Positions 23,701 to 37,100 of a stretch of 64,000 nt of DNA are shown one piece after another. The position numbers and the translations under genes are program-made. The stretch's first letter is position 1; every line of letters begins with the position of its first letter. Source of the stretch: Prinia subflava (taxonomy: Eukaryota > Chordata > Aves > Passeriformes > Cisticolidae); the NCBI RefSeq assembly GCF_021018805.1, contig NC_086248.1:62071985-62135984 (forward strand), read 5' to 3'. The notes below the pieces were generated by a model. It saw only the letters and a program-made list of their open reading frames with translations, ran no database searches and was not told the DNA's origin.

Positions 23701-26034
23701 CAAAGGGTTTTCTTTTCAAGAAGCAGGGTTTATCCAGCTATGAACATAGTCAAAACATGTACTTAATCTAAAAGCATAATATGATATAGTATTGCAATAA
23801 AGTAGTATTTATAATTAACATAAAACTGCTACTTCAGGATTTTCCTGTCTATAATTATATCTGTATCAATGCCAAGGTAAGCATGTTAATCCATAGGCAA
23901 TTTGAAAAATAAGCACAAAAAATCTACAGCAGAAATGGTCATATTTTAACCAAGTGTTTATTGACCTTATATGGTAAAAGGATAATTATCCTATCATGAT
24001 GTCCATATTTTAAATATATTTGGCTTTAAAAAATTAATCAATCTGCATATCGCAGTATTACTATGGCATTATAATTGCTTCTCTACAGACCTTTTTCCTG
24101 CCCTTATTTTGGTTTTTTGTCATTACCACTTCAGGTTTTCAGACTGAAGATGGAGAAAGTATTAAAGGGCCTCTTGCATCTCTAAGCAACTCAAGAAATC
24201 AGAGAAGCAATCTGAAAGGATCTCGTGTACTTCAGTTCTAGGTTTGCTTTCCCTTAGTAGCACTCAGTCCATTAGAAATTATTTTGTTGCTAAATACAGA
24301 GACAGCCAGCTTCAGATAGGACTTTCTCTTTGGTATGATCAGACTGTTATCTTTTGAAGAAACTTGAAACTGATCAAAGAGATGATCTGTTTGTTTCTTA
24401 TCCATCTCTTATTTAAATGATTCTAAATGTCATATGGAAAGGGTGCTTTACATGGAAGTGTCATAAACCAGCCTAAATGCTATTAATGCATATTACTCAG
24501 CAGCATAAACTGTTTGTATATTGTAATATTTCTATCAAGATATGATTTTTTTAAAACCAACAGAAAATCCTGGCACACAGACCAATAAATTGCTAGCTAT
24601 CTATAATAACTCAGAAACCATGAAGTCTGCATCCCTGATTTTAATTTCTTTACTCTTATTAATTGTAGTCTTTTGAAAGAATAAAAGAGATTTTTCATAT
24701 ATAATTTTTCATAGGTCATTGTATTTATTTAGATCAAAAAGAGGAGTAAGATTTACAACAGAGATGTTCCCTATCAGTGGTGATTTCATAAGAAGGCAAA
24801 ATAGTGCATCTCTTAACTTCACTGTTGCATAATAGCCCAGGAGGAGCAACCAAGAGCAAAGCAGACAAATCCACAGCAATTTACTGTTTTGTAACACAAA
24901 CCAGAGCTTTAAATACAGCTTGAAAAAAATGCAGGAAACACTACTGTAGCTGAACAAAACAAAAAAAAAGCCATTTCCTTGTCATAAGATATACTTAGTA
25001 AGCAGACTGCTACGTTTTGCACAACTTGCCATTTTTGGATGAAGCCTCTGGTGAAGAATACTGCAGAGAAGTAAGGCCTAAGGCATTGATGCCATGTGAG
25101 CATTACAGAAAGGTCACACTGAACACAACCACCTAGTCAACGACAGGCAGAAAAAAGGACTCCAGATTTCAGGAAAGTAACCAGACTTGTAAGGGCCAAA
25201 ACCAAGTAACAAAATGGCAAACATCCTAAAAAATGAAATCTTGGGGTTTGCTGTACCCCTTATGTTTTACTAGAAAATGGTAGCTAAAATGGTGCATTTA
25301 TTTTATTTCTGTTACATAAGTATCATGATAAGCTGGAATATGCTAAAATATCTCCAAGCAGAATTCTGAACAGTTCTGAACTAAATACATGATCTTAACT
25401 TTACATGTGTTGCGAATGCAAAGAAAAGCTTAAACCAACACATTATGTATTTAAATGACATACTAAAGAAACTGTATGTTTTCTGTAGTAAGTAAAACCA
25501 GATTTAGTGTTTCTTTTCACTATGCTCTACAAGATTTTAGCAGTAGTAGGTATTATCCTCCCACACCTCATTGTTATTCGCAGGTGAGTAGGAGGAAAAC
25601 AAGTTTTTCTAATTCCCAGCTGGTTTCTCACTGAATTGATTTCTCTTCCTTCTGTGTGAATGAAATAGTTACTTAACTAACCTAATGAATAACAAGAAAC
25701 TTCTGTGGATCTGCAGAGGCGAGCAATGTTGTCAAAAAAGCAATTAATACTGAAGGAAACTAACGCTGGTGCTTAACCATTACCTTGAAATAGTTCTGTG
25801 GTGTGGTTCCTGTTAAAAACTTCAATAGCACAGTCTCCATCTAGATTTAACAAGAACTACTGGAAAATCTGGATGTGTAGTACATGCTTATAAAAGTACT
25901 TGAAAATATGCTGTACTGGGATACAGAATGGATTATGAGCATGTTACACTATCACACATCCAGCAAACAGGATTATCACCCCTGTGATCCTTAGCAGACA
26001 ATGTGATTGAGCAGTTCTGTACAACACAACAGAA
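20741..26034. other. intron 1 stretch, no gene seen
   Basis: AT-rich intronic DNA with no clear repeat. The part around 21660-21900 is slightly GC-richer and could be an old SINE-like relic, not claimed. Confidence 0.55.
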
Positions 26035-26205
26035 AGAGATGGATGTGTCAATGTAGAAGAGTGGAGGTTTCCAACTTATCAGTCAGAACTCAGGTGGACA
26101 AAGTCCTAGGAAACCCGGGTCAGTGTTGAGCATGATCTGACTAAGGGATTGGACTAGATGACCTCATGACTTACCTTCCAGCTTGAGTGATCCTATGATT
26201 ACATT
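26035..26205 (+). mobile_element. CR1 LINE 3' end
   Basis: The plus strand shows the CR1 terminal block: GGATTGGACTAGATGACCTC, TTCCAGCTTGAGTGATCC and TATGATTA, preceded by a GGACAAAGTCCTAGG-type stretch. 5' truncated and non-coding. Confidence 0.8.
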
Positions 26206-27849
26206 AAGTCTGGGGCTTCAGGTAAGGAAAGTGTTTAGTTGCATCAAGGATTGTGAAACCTCTTCATTGTTTGCAAAACTCACATAGCTCTTGAATGACT
26301 CCAGCTGCTCACAAAATTTTAAACACTTCTGAACTATTTTCACAATTTACTGAAGGAACTTTCCTATGGTCATTAAAGGTTTAAGCTTTGCATGAGGATT
26401 CTGGTGAACAGACATTGCCTCGACAGTATTTGGTCTTATATAAGTGTCTCCCTGCTCATAAGATTTCAAATGTTATCCAGAGGGGAAAAATAGCAGTCAG
26501 GGGACACAGACCAACTGAAGATTTGAGTGTAAAATTGTATACTAGACCATCACTAACTAATAGGTACCCAGTAGCACCTGGGTGCTATTTTATATGCTTA
26601 TATAGAAACAAACAAATAAATTCAAACCCTATCCAAGTTGTCACCCATGTAAATCTGGAAATCATTCTGTGATTGCAACATTTACACTTGACAGGTTCAA
26701 CTCACCCATTAGAATAAAGAAGAGTTATCTGTGCATGTTTAGGCATGCACCTTATTGATTCTTTCATTGCCATTTTCTGTCTAAACATGTCAGGAAGTTT
26801 TTACATACACTTACATACCAGAACTGCCTTTTAAGTCTACAGTGACTGTTCAAAATCTGTTTCTATCTCCATGAAAACAAAAGACATTGAAACAAATAGC
26901 TTTGTCTTCTCTATGCAATTTTGTAGTCCACTGTTGTTCAGTCACACAAAAAATTCTTACTCATACCATGTCAAACTTCTGGTTCACATTAAAGGGATGC
27001 TATCCATTCTTTGGTGAGGTCCTTATTATGGCATTTTTTCCTGGATCCATCTTGCTGGTGGCAGCAGCAAACTAACACCAATTCAGCTTTTAACCAAGAT
27101 GCACAATGTTTATTAAAAAAAAAAAAAATCACTTCAATATCATCCAGGCAAATTGCATATAAAATGTAGCATTAATGTAATTTCTTGAAAAAGCTTATTA
27201 AAGCTTCACACGTAGTCTTTCCAACAACTAATGGTATATTATGAAAGGGCTTATCAACTGGGGAATAATTTAAGGATTTGAATTCCAAGAGGTGTTGTTC
27301 ATATCTGTGTGCAATATCGACAAGACAATAAAAAAACTAGGATGAAATTCTCTTTTCACTTCGTTGAGTCTTCTATCAATTAAAATGTAAGAGGAAAGAA
27401 ACATACATAACCAAAGTTATTTTCTCTGTAGCTGCTAACAGAAACTTCAGTTTGTCTTGGAATATTGGAGCTTTCCAGTTTAATACCTTGGACGTGTACA
27501 CTCCTCAAAAGGAATCGGCCGTTCCTCAGCATTGGTCCTGAAAACTAGAGCTAGAATCCTGAACCTTAATGCCTGTTTAGGGCACCATAATTACATTGAT
27601 TTCGGCCTGTAGAGAGACTGTGGTAGGACAACTGTTTCTACCTTTCCCCTTACAAGTTCAGTTCTATATAGCCTACACATATACTCCACAAACAAGATTC
27701 AGCCATTCTCATTACATGTCCTGGGGGTGTCTTTCTCCTTTATTTGGCCCTATAGTACACCCTCAATGGATCTCCCACGTATGCAGTGTTCTCTGAGGTT
27801 TCTATTTGTGCTCTATACAATGGGATAAAGTAGATTTCCTTCACAGTAG
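26206..27849. other. intron 1 stretch, no gene seen
   Basis: It contains a 16-nt A run near 27113. Open frames near 26388-26672 and 27596-27796 are unrecognised. Confidence 0.55.
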
Positions 27850-28391
27850 CTAATATGGGACTATGTTTTAGATTAGTGCTGAAAAGTGTTGAAAATGGGT
27901 GTTTAAATTATTGCTGAACAGTGCTTGCACCAAGCCCAGGCTTTTTCTGCCTCTCACACTGCCCCACCAGTGTGGAAGCTGGGGGTGAACAAGAAGCTGG
28001 GAGGAGACACAGCCAGGACAGCTGATCCCAACAGACCAAAGGGATATTCCATAGCATATGGCATCACGCTCCTTATATAAGGCGGAGGGCAAAAGAACAA
28101 AGAGGGGGATGTTTGGAGTGATGGCATCTGTCGTCCCAAGTAACCGTGATGTGTGATGGAACCCTGCTTTCCTGAAGATAGCTGAACACCTGCCTGCCCA
28201 GGCAAAGTGACAAACAAACTTGTTGTTTTGCTTTGCTTGTGTGCATGGCTTTTGGTTTTCCTATTGAACTGCCTTTATCTCAACCCACAGTTTTCTCACT
28301 TTTACTCTCCTGATTCTCACCCTATCCCACCACAGGGAGATGAACAAGGGCTGCGTGGTGCTCTGTTGCTGGCCAGGGTTAAATCATGACA
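27850..28391 (+). mobile_element. avian ERV LTR, 5' part missing or decayed
   Basis: The plus strand resembles a common avian LTR. Successive blocks are a GGGGGTGAACAAGAAGCTGG stretch, CCAAAGGGATATTCCATA, a TATATAAG box at 28073-28080, CAAGTAACCGTGATG, a TTGTTTTGCTTTGCTTG stretch, CTCAACCCACAGTTTTCTCA, and a CA terminus after GGGTTAAATCATGA at 28391. No TG start or target duplication is found on the left, so the left boundary is approximate. No internal viral genes adjoin. The name and subfamily need a repeat library. Confidence 0.75.
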
Positions 28392-30789
28392 GTATTCCAC
28401 TACTGCTTCTGGTTACTGAACTTTAACTGCAGCAAAGTTTCTGAAAAAACCTAATTTTTCTAAGCATTTGGAGCATGAAAGCATAGAAAACATCTACAGA
28501 TAAGCCACACCAAAGGGCCATAACGGATTCCTCTACATACTGTCAGGTAAAGCTAGGCTGCTGGGGTTTTTTTATTATTTTTTTTCCTTGATGTTCGAAA
28601 CATTTGATAAAATATCCTACACATTAAGGCAACAAATATTCTCTAATGTAGTTAAAAATACTGTATTACTGATTTATTTGAAGACACTGTGAAGAAAAAT
28701 TACAGCTAGTATTTCGGAAGAGTCTCTACAACCATTTAACACTTACAAGTAGGATTTCTAAAGAAACCTAGAATTCACTGCCCAAGGTTCAAAGCAGTAG
28801 AAAATCATATTTTATCTGAAGACATCATCCAGGGAACTAACAATAGTTACTTTTATTGTCAGTTCTATAGATAAACTGAAGTCCAGAGAATTTACTCCCT
28901 GTGATGCATCTTAAAGCTTAGGATATTCTGGAAGAAGACAGTCAAAACTCTTGACTCAGCAAGACTCGTTAAATAATCCTTTTGACCCTGATAGAAATCA
29001 GTTGGCAGAAATTCTTCAGGATTTGATTATCTCCCTCTCCTATAGCCATCTGAATGCTCATACTTAAATATAGACATGCACACTTTTAAATAAACACCAC
29101 TTGCATCTGTCTCTTGCTGATAAAGCAATGACCATATGATAATTCTATCATGGAAAAAAATATTTTCAGTTACAGACCTTGACAAGGAGTGCAAAAATTT
29201 AAATGAGTGCTTCATTTTGCCTTTTTACCAGATTAAACAGGTATTTCTAAATTGTATCTGCTTCATGGAAGAAAGAAAATTAGACCAAGACTGGATAAAG
29301 GCTATGTCTTGAACCTTCAGCCTCCTCCTCTATTGTCTACATACAAAGTGAAGACAAGATCAGGTGATAACGATGTGTACTTGTATTGCTAAGATGTAAA
29401 TGGCAACATAAGGTGCAAGCTAGAGGCCTTAAAACTGGATGAAGAATGCACAGAAATTCAAGCAGTAAAAAAGTTACATCCTCATTTGGAAAAGAGTAGA
29501 ACAATAATAAAACCAGCCTGATTTTCAAAGTAAAATTGTTAGAAGCAAATCTGGACTCTGATGACTAGAATATAAACACCTAAAATTCTTTTGCTGCCAT
29601 GATTGTTTACTACTAATTAAGCAGGTAATTTTTTCACACTCCATTTGCAGCAACATCTTCTGTTTGAAGTGTTGTGAAGATGTTGTGTTTGTCCAATACA
29701 GACACTTGTAAATTTCACTTTTTGATGGTTCTACACTTTGATCAATTCAGGGCCTTTCATGACTTCAAGAAAACTGGATTTTAGCAATTTATGCAATTTC
29801 CTGAGAACTGGCCATATGAAACATTTGATGACCTCTAACTTTGGCTTTTTACAGCGTGGTCCATGTCACAGTTGAGGTGAGAAAAATAAACCGTGGAAAA
29901 GTCATATCAAGGACAAATACCAATATTGCTTCCTTCTGTGGCTGTGTTTTTTATCAAACACTTGAGCATATCTCATGAATGGCAAAGGTCTGAAGCACAG
30001 TTTGTTCACACACCCACAAGAAAATGAAGAGGTAAGGAAGGATGTTTATAATAGAAGTCTGATAGCTGTAAGCTTAAAGCTCAAATCAGATTAATGACTT
30101 GGGATGTAGACTTTCAACTGATAAAAATTTGGAAGTCACTGGTATATGATTAGAATGGCAGCCACTCTCAAGATCAGGTGCATCTGGAAACCATCCACTA
30201 CGTTAACTGGCATTCTGCAGAGGCAGATACACCTTATCTGTGTGTAAGAGCAAAGGCTCTTGGGACAGCATGGGAAAACCAAGCAAGCACTAGCACAAAG
30301 TAAAACACCTGACACTGAAATTGATTCTCTGATTATAGAAGTTATTAGGGTTCATTCCTTCTTGATAGTCTTCTAACAGGAAACTTTGGATCTTCAAACT
30401 TCCTTTTTATATAATTTACTTTAATTAAGTCAAAGAGCTTTTTAGGCCACATAGCTCAAAGAGATACTAGGAAATTATTCAGAAAACACTGATTTCAAGC
30501 TCTGGGATGGCAATGCAAAAAACATATACATAATAAAACATACTTAGAAAACATTCTTGTGATACAAAGAAAAAAATCATGAACTCTCATTCTTCCCACA
30601 GAAAAGTGTTAATTAATGAGATTACTGAAAGCCATAAAAAAACCCTAAAGATACTATAAAACCCAAAGGAGGTTGTGAATTAACCTGACACTATCCGCTT
30701 CACTACATAAATGCAATACTTTTTGTCATGTTTGGCACATCCTCCTCTCTTCTACAATTGTAAGTACATATACATATAAGTCTCTCTTA
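28392..30789. other. intron 1 stretch, possible old SINE piece
   Basis: At 28845-28915 GATAAACTGAAGTCCAGAG resembles the reverse of a MIR core, but it is weak. 29651-29685 has a 10-bp inverted repeat (CAACATCTTC/GAAGATGTTG). 29580-29900 is AT-rich with several homeobox-like TAATTA motifs and could be conserved non-coding DNA. No gene is recognised. Confidence 0.45.
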
Positions 30790-31110
30790 CAAATCACTAA
30801 ACCTTTTGGCCAGGGTTGGCACTGCCTTTTATCTGAAAAGAGGGGTGCACTCCACAGCTATAAAAGCTGGATCTCCTCCTGGGCTGCCCCAGCTCAGCAC
30901 CACTGGTTGCCTTTCCAAGCAGGGAAGGGAAAGCAGACACCCAAGAACCAAGCAGCAGGCTGCCTGTAGGCAGGGCTTGGCTGGGAGGCCTCAGCAATTG
31001 ATCCCCAATTGCCCCTGTTTCCCTGTGAGGAAGAGGGTGAGCTGCACACCACTGCCTTCAGCCACGTCTCACCTGCAGCCAGCCCTGAGCATCACTGCCA
31101 ACCAGTGACT
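30790..31110 (+). promoter_or_regulatory. GC-richer segment with TATAAAAG box
   Basis: A TATAAAAG motif at 30859-30866 is followed by a CTCCTCC and CCCCAGCTCAGCACCAC stretch at the distance of a core promoter. The segment is clearly more C/G-rich than the DNA around it. A 100-codon open frame (30806-31108) covers it but is not recognised. It could be a relic LTR, a promoter of a non-coding RNA, or chance. Confidence 0.25.
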
Positions 31111-34100
31111 ACAGAAGCAACAAAACACAGCCCTGACACGCAAACGCCAGTCACACATAGGCTTAACTGTTTACATAACCACAGACTACGAAATACACTA
31201 ATAAATAAGGGCCTACACAAAATTCAAGACCAGAAAGGCTGCCAGGACAATGCATTCCTCTCCAAAGTATGCACACAGCTGCCTCAGTCCAGCTTCAGGC
31301 AGAAGGGCCTTGTTCAGGAAATCAGGGACCTGATCCATGAGGATCCAGGGCTGTCAAAATATGGATGATATGTCTTCACAATCTCTTTCACTGCAAACCA
31401 CTGATCCTTTATGAATTTTCAAACAAATAATGAATATTGGGAGAAAAAAAATTGTCCAACACGGTGAAGCAATAATCTACGGACATGAAACACATTCCAC
31501 ATTTCTCTCCTCATTCAACTCTGCAGCTACAAGAAGACAGTAGCACAGTAAACAAGCCTCCACCTCCTCCTCAACACACTTCAACTCATTCTTCCCACAC
31601 ACAGCTGCCACTATCATGCATATTTCAAAGCCTCCATCTGGGCTCGACAACTGTACCTTCCTTTCTTCCAGCCAACAGAAATACACGTCCTACTCAAACA
31701 GGCATGGATGATACTGCGCTGTTTATTTCAAAAAAGAAGCTGTTCCACAAGTAGGTCATGTGGGTGGAAACCTACATGTTCACCGTATAGGTTGGACCTA
31801 CCCTACATTCATTTTCCCCTCTTTCAAGCTAGAAATTGTCTTCAGGCAGCATGTGAGGATTCGTGGTACTTGTCCAGGCTGCTGAATGCCTGGTTCTTCT
31901 GCATAAACACCTACTGTTCACACAGGGATTAACTTCACAGTATACACCCAGCAGGTTCAACATTTCCCAGAAATTCTCCATTTATGCCACATATGCTACA
32001 CAGTGCAGGTACACCTCCTTCTGTCCAGAAATATGTCCATAATTCCAGCAGCTGTTGTAGACTGAGGATGTCCTGGACTCAGCATGCACACAGGCAGCTC
32101 TCCAGTCTATGGCCTCATCTTTTTTCTCTTCAGGTCAACCTGCCCTGCTGGAGCAATGCCTCTTGAAGCGCTGCTGCAGCAATCACCCACTCTGCACCCA
32201 CAGCAGCAGCCTACGTGCTCCCATTTAAATAGCTGTGTCTCTTCCTTCCTCCCTCATCGCAGCCTGTACTCAGATCACCCTTCCTGTACCATCAAATGCA
32301 CTCGCCTACATCCAGTATGCAAACACACACCCTGCCTCTCCTCACCTCGTGTTCTGTAGTGGCTGGGTAGGCACAGGCTGCTCAGGACAGGGCCCATTGC
32401 AACACCAGCAAGGGACAAGGCTCCCCCAGGCTGTGGTTCTTATCTTGGACAGCAGAAGAAGGTGGGGGCCAAAGTGGAGCTGGGTTGCTCCTGCTCCACC
32501 AAGGGGGTAGCACCTGGGTTCACTCACATCTGATGGCAATGTCCACACATTTCCCACATCTTTGTGAACAGCAGCAGCAGTGAGTCACCAGGTGAGACAG
32601 GGCAGACTGGGGGTGATGCTTAACAGCCTGAGTAGATCAGGTTGAATAGCCAGCCTCACCTCCAGCCCCATCCCGCAAAAAACTCCAAAGGCTGAACAGG
32701 AGTAATCTGTGGGCAGGCTCTGCCCCACATCACCTCCTGAACCACCTGAGATTAACAATGTTTTACGTGCAGATTATACAACTAAGGTAATTCCGAAAGG
32801 ATTTTAATGACTATATATCCAGCCTATTTCAGTGCTTCGTCTGCTGTGCTTTCATTTGGTTCAAATCTCAGTTCTCTGCGGAGAGATGTGAAGCTTAAGT
32901 TGCAAGTATTTCTTAGGTGCTTTGAGATCTTGTAATAAAAGGTACAATGGCACTACAAGGGAATTTTAGTAAGACACTTGCTATCTGAAGATGTTAATTT
33001 TTTTCTGAAGATCTCTATGTGTGTACTGCTTCTTTCTTAGAATAAAGAGAACAAAGGAGATGGTACATGTGGTAAGCATCCCTAAAGAGAACAGACAAAA
33101 TTGATCATTTAGAATGGTCAGTCAGCTGTTTATACTATTTACCTATGCTTTCTTTTGGAAAAACCACGAAGGAGAAAAACTGCAAAGCAAACTCCAGTGG
33201 AAAGATACTTTCCATCCAGCATACTCATTCATTTTAGGTCATAAGGAAAAAGATGTGACCTAGATCTTCTGCCACTCTGCAGGCACTACCTGTCTTCCTA
33301 CTTTAACAGCATTTCCAACAAACTGAGATATGGCCTTAATTGTCCTTAAGCTGATCATACAGGTTTAAAATTTTTTCTTTGATATTTATCATAGTGCTTC
33401 TGAGGTCACCCAGGCATTTTATGCAGACTGCTGGTACACTTAATCATTTCAGTGTCTTCTTGCAGTAAATCAGAAGACATTATATTAATAAAAGATGGGT
33501 CTGTTCCAGGTCTGATGCAGAATGCCGAATACCCCATCTACCTGGCTTAGAAAGAGTCCTTTAAAAAGGTCAGTTTACTCTATGGAATTCTGATTATCAA
33601 GGATTTGTCTCCTCTCACACAAGATATATACAGTTGAGACCAGCACGAAGACACTGGAGTGATTCAGAATGAGTGCTCAAGGCTGTCTGTACCACAACCT
33701 AGCCAAAGAGACTTTGTCTGAAAATATGCCACTGAGATACAGGCACACCATGCAAATAAGTATCTCATAAAACATGTTTGCCTCCATCACCACAGTTCTT
33801 TGTCTGGCAAATACTGTTTGGTCACATTCACTTAGCATAAGAAACAAGACAGGCAAGATACAAGGTCTGTGAGGGAAAGACTGGCCACAAGAGAACTTCT
33901 CTTGTACCATATTACTATTATTTGGGTTTGTCTTCAAAATACTTACTAATCCCTGTAATCAGGTTGTACATACTAAAAAAAAAAAAAGAGAGAAAAGTTA
34001 AACAGCTGTTCAGTTATTTTCTGGGCTTGGATTTATCACATCCTCTTCTGATTCTCACTTTAAAATTTAAGTTTGCATTGACTATTCCACACAGCATAGG

Positions 34101-37100
34101 TACAATTCCTATGAAATAAGATAATATTTATGATTAAGTCACAACTTTCAGTGTTATAGTCCTCTTGTGACATTGATCTGGCCCTCGCTAAAGGGAAATT
34201 TAACACCTTTTCAATTAATATCACGGACAAAATATTTCTATATAACAATTTCTCACTGCAATGGCCGATTCCTTTGTAACATTGTTTTGTCCAACTATTT
34301 TAATGAAGACAATCAAATACCTTGTTTTCACTTGATAAGTTCAACTGCAATGAAACTATGATTTTGAAATACTTTTTCTAAATCTTTTTCCTCACAAGAA
34401 ATTGTGTGATTGATTTTTTTCTTCCCATCTGGAACAAAGTTGTAATTTCTAGATTTACAATCACACCAGAAAAGGCATTAAAAAAAAAGAAAAAAACCAT
34501 AGAAAAAAAGCCTCCTTCAATATTTTATGTCTTATCTTGCAATGTACTGAAAAATCACATATTCCTAAGTCACATGCATACATGGATGCTTTGGATCTCC
34601 CAGAACTGGGAGTCTGACCTGAACTCCTGTGCAAACTAGGCAGAACACATGTGAATAATACAGAGAGAATACCTTCCCATCAACTGTCAAAAATAACATC
34701 AAAACACCCCAGTAGAGCAAGATCTTTGCTGCCTTCCTATTGGCTGGAAGTAATATCAAAATATCCCTGTAGATGTGGACTTTTGCGAGATGCACTGACC
34801 CCCTGGGACATTTTATCATGAGGCAGTTTAGAACACTGATTCCAGGGATGTGCCACACAGGTCAAACCCTGTGGTAGGGCCAGACTCTCTGACAAGTAGC
34901 ATTGAGACCAAAGTGCTCCCATCATAACACAGCACCCTGACTGCTGCCCAGCCCTGTGTTCAGCACAAAAAGGCAGACCAGGCAGGATACAGACTCTGGG
35001 TGGGTAATTTGTTGAGTATTCCTTGTTCCAAACATTGCTTGACATCCTGGCTGACATATCTTTGAAGATATTGACTCTCAACCACCTAGTCCAATCAGAA
35101 TTTTATTTGTATTGACCTGGATTAGAGGCAAGCCGATTTTACACTTCTGCCTTTGTATGTGTCCACTGGGGCAAAGTGTTCAGCCTTGCTCATGGTTGGA
35201 AATGGGGGAGTGGAGGCATGGCAGGCTCATCTGTATCCAGTAACCCCTGACAAAACCCACATGAAAACACGTGGGTTTGAGGAGAAAGTTACCACTGTGA
35301 AATGCCTATTTATCTCTTTCCTTACTCCTAAATTGCACCAGGTATGTCTGCATACAGCCAAAATGCATACCCACAAACAAGGTATAAGTAGTTGTATATG
35401 TTCACATAAAAAACAAGGAGCTGCTCCTATTAACAGCTGACAAGCTAAGCAATGTTCAAAAATATTTTTGTCCATTTCACTGAAAGTATTAGATTTCTAA
35501 CCTCACAACAATAGTTAAAAGATGACTCTTCTTATTAGGAAATATAAAATGCAATTTAAATAATTTCAGCATCTCATTTAAAACAAGTACATTACAAAAA
35601 ACAATGGAAAACATCTGAATAAATACTGATTGCTGAGTCTGTACATAATTTTGATTTTTCATGTTAAATGTCGGTTATGATCCAGGACCTGCTTCTGAAC
35701 TGGAAATTTTATCATAAAAAAACTGAATGGCAGCCTACCAAGAAATGACAAGATTTTAACACCATAATAAACATTAGGATCATGATCCATTATGCTTAAC
35801 ACTTACAGGCTTTTTTTTCCTGTAACCAGGATGCTTAAAAACTTGTTAAAAACAGAAAGCAAAGCTAAGAGTCTTACGTAACAGCATAATTTCCAAACTT
35901 GTTTATTTAAGGCCACATCACACTAAGATCAAGTTTTTCTAATGGACGACAGCTTATTTTTTATCGGTTTGGGTTTATACAAGGAGCTTTAAAAACACAA
36001 GAGAATGAATGACACTGAGTAGGTTTGCTATTTGGGAAGGACAGGGTGAGAACGCAGCAGAATACATGAGAGTGAATGCACTGGGAGGAAAGACAGTATG
36101 TGTGAATGGCGGGGAAGGAGTGTAAGGAGTACGTGGGGTAAGAAAAGCAGCACTTGACAGGAAAACACACAGGCTTCTGGAAGAGGACTGAGTGTGCAGT
36201 TGGAACTGTGATGCAGAGCTGAAAGATCAAGGAGACTGTGCTGATAGAAGATACTAGAACAGGGAAAGAGATAACGGACAGCGGGATTCCTAAAAGAAAA
36301 AAAAAAAAGCCAGAAAATACACTGATGGCTGACAGCAACTTGTAACTGAGGAGCCTGACTGGGTGATAAGGGGCACAAATGGATCAGGGCAGAGGGACAG
36401 CACTTCCACTGATAAAGACAGGAGTGGATGAAAAGAGTCACCCCTTACACACCCTCAAGAACATTCATTTTTTGTTTTTATGTTGCAGGTTGAATTTTAA
36501 AATCAGGAAGTTCGCATCTCACTGGCCCAAATCCTCAAACTAACAAGAGGTCCCTCCACCCTTTTCTAAAATGCATGGTAATAAAATGCATCTCATCATT
36601 TGAACTCAGCCTTATAATTAATGGGGAACAAAACAGCTTTGAAGTATTTTGGTAATATTTGGTAATAATTTTAAGTAGCTTCTGTGCCAAACCATGAGAA
36701 GAAGAAAGTAAAACTTAGCCTGAAATGACATACAACTTAATAGCATAGAATACAATCTATGGAAAAGCAGCGGTGTCTAGCTTCTGAAATTATACTGGCA
36801 ATGAGTCAAGATTTGAATGCTAATCTTCTATAATAATATATTAGAATTAGAAACATCATTAGCTCCTTAATAAATGCAGGAATATCCCTTTCTAGACACG
36901 GTAGGTCATGAGACAGCTGACCCAAAAGCGGTCTACTCTCTCCTGTTCTCTACAGTTGACACTGAAAAACTTGAACAGCATCTTGAACCACTGTAATCTT
37001 TGACCCACTGTTCATTAATTGGTCATCTAAATTGACTTCAGTAGTAGCAGACCAATTTACTCTGAGATGTGCACAGCATAGGGAAAGGCTATGGAACAGA

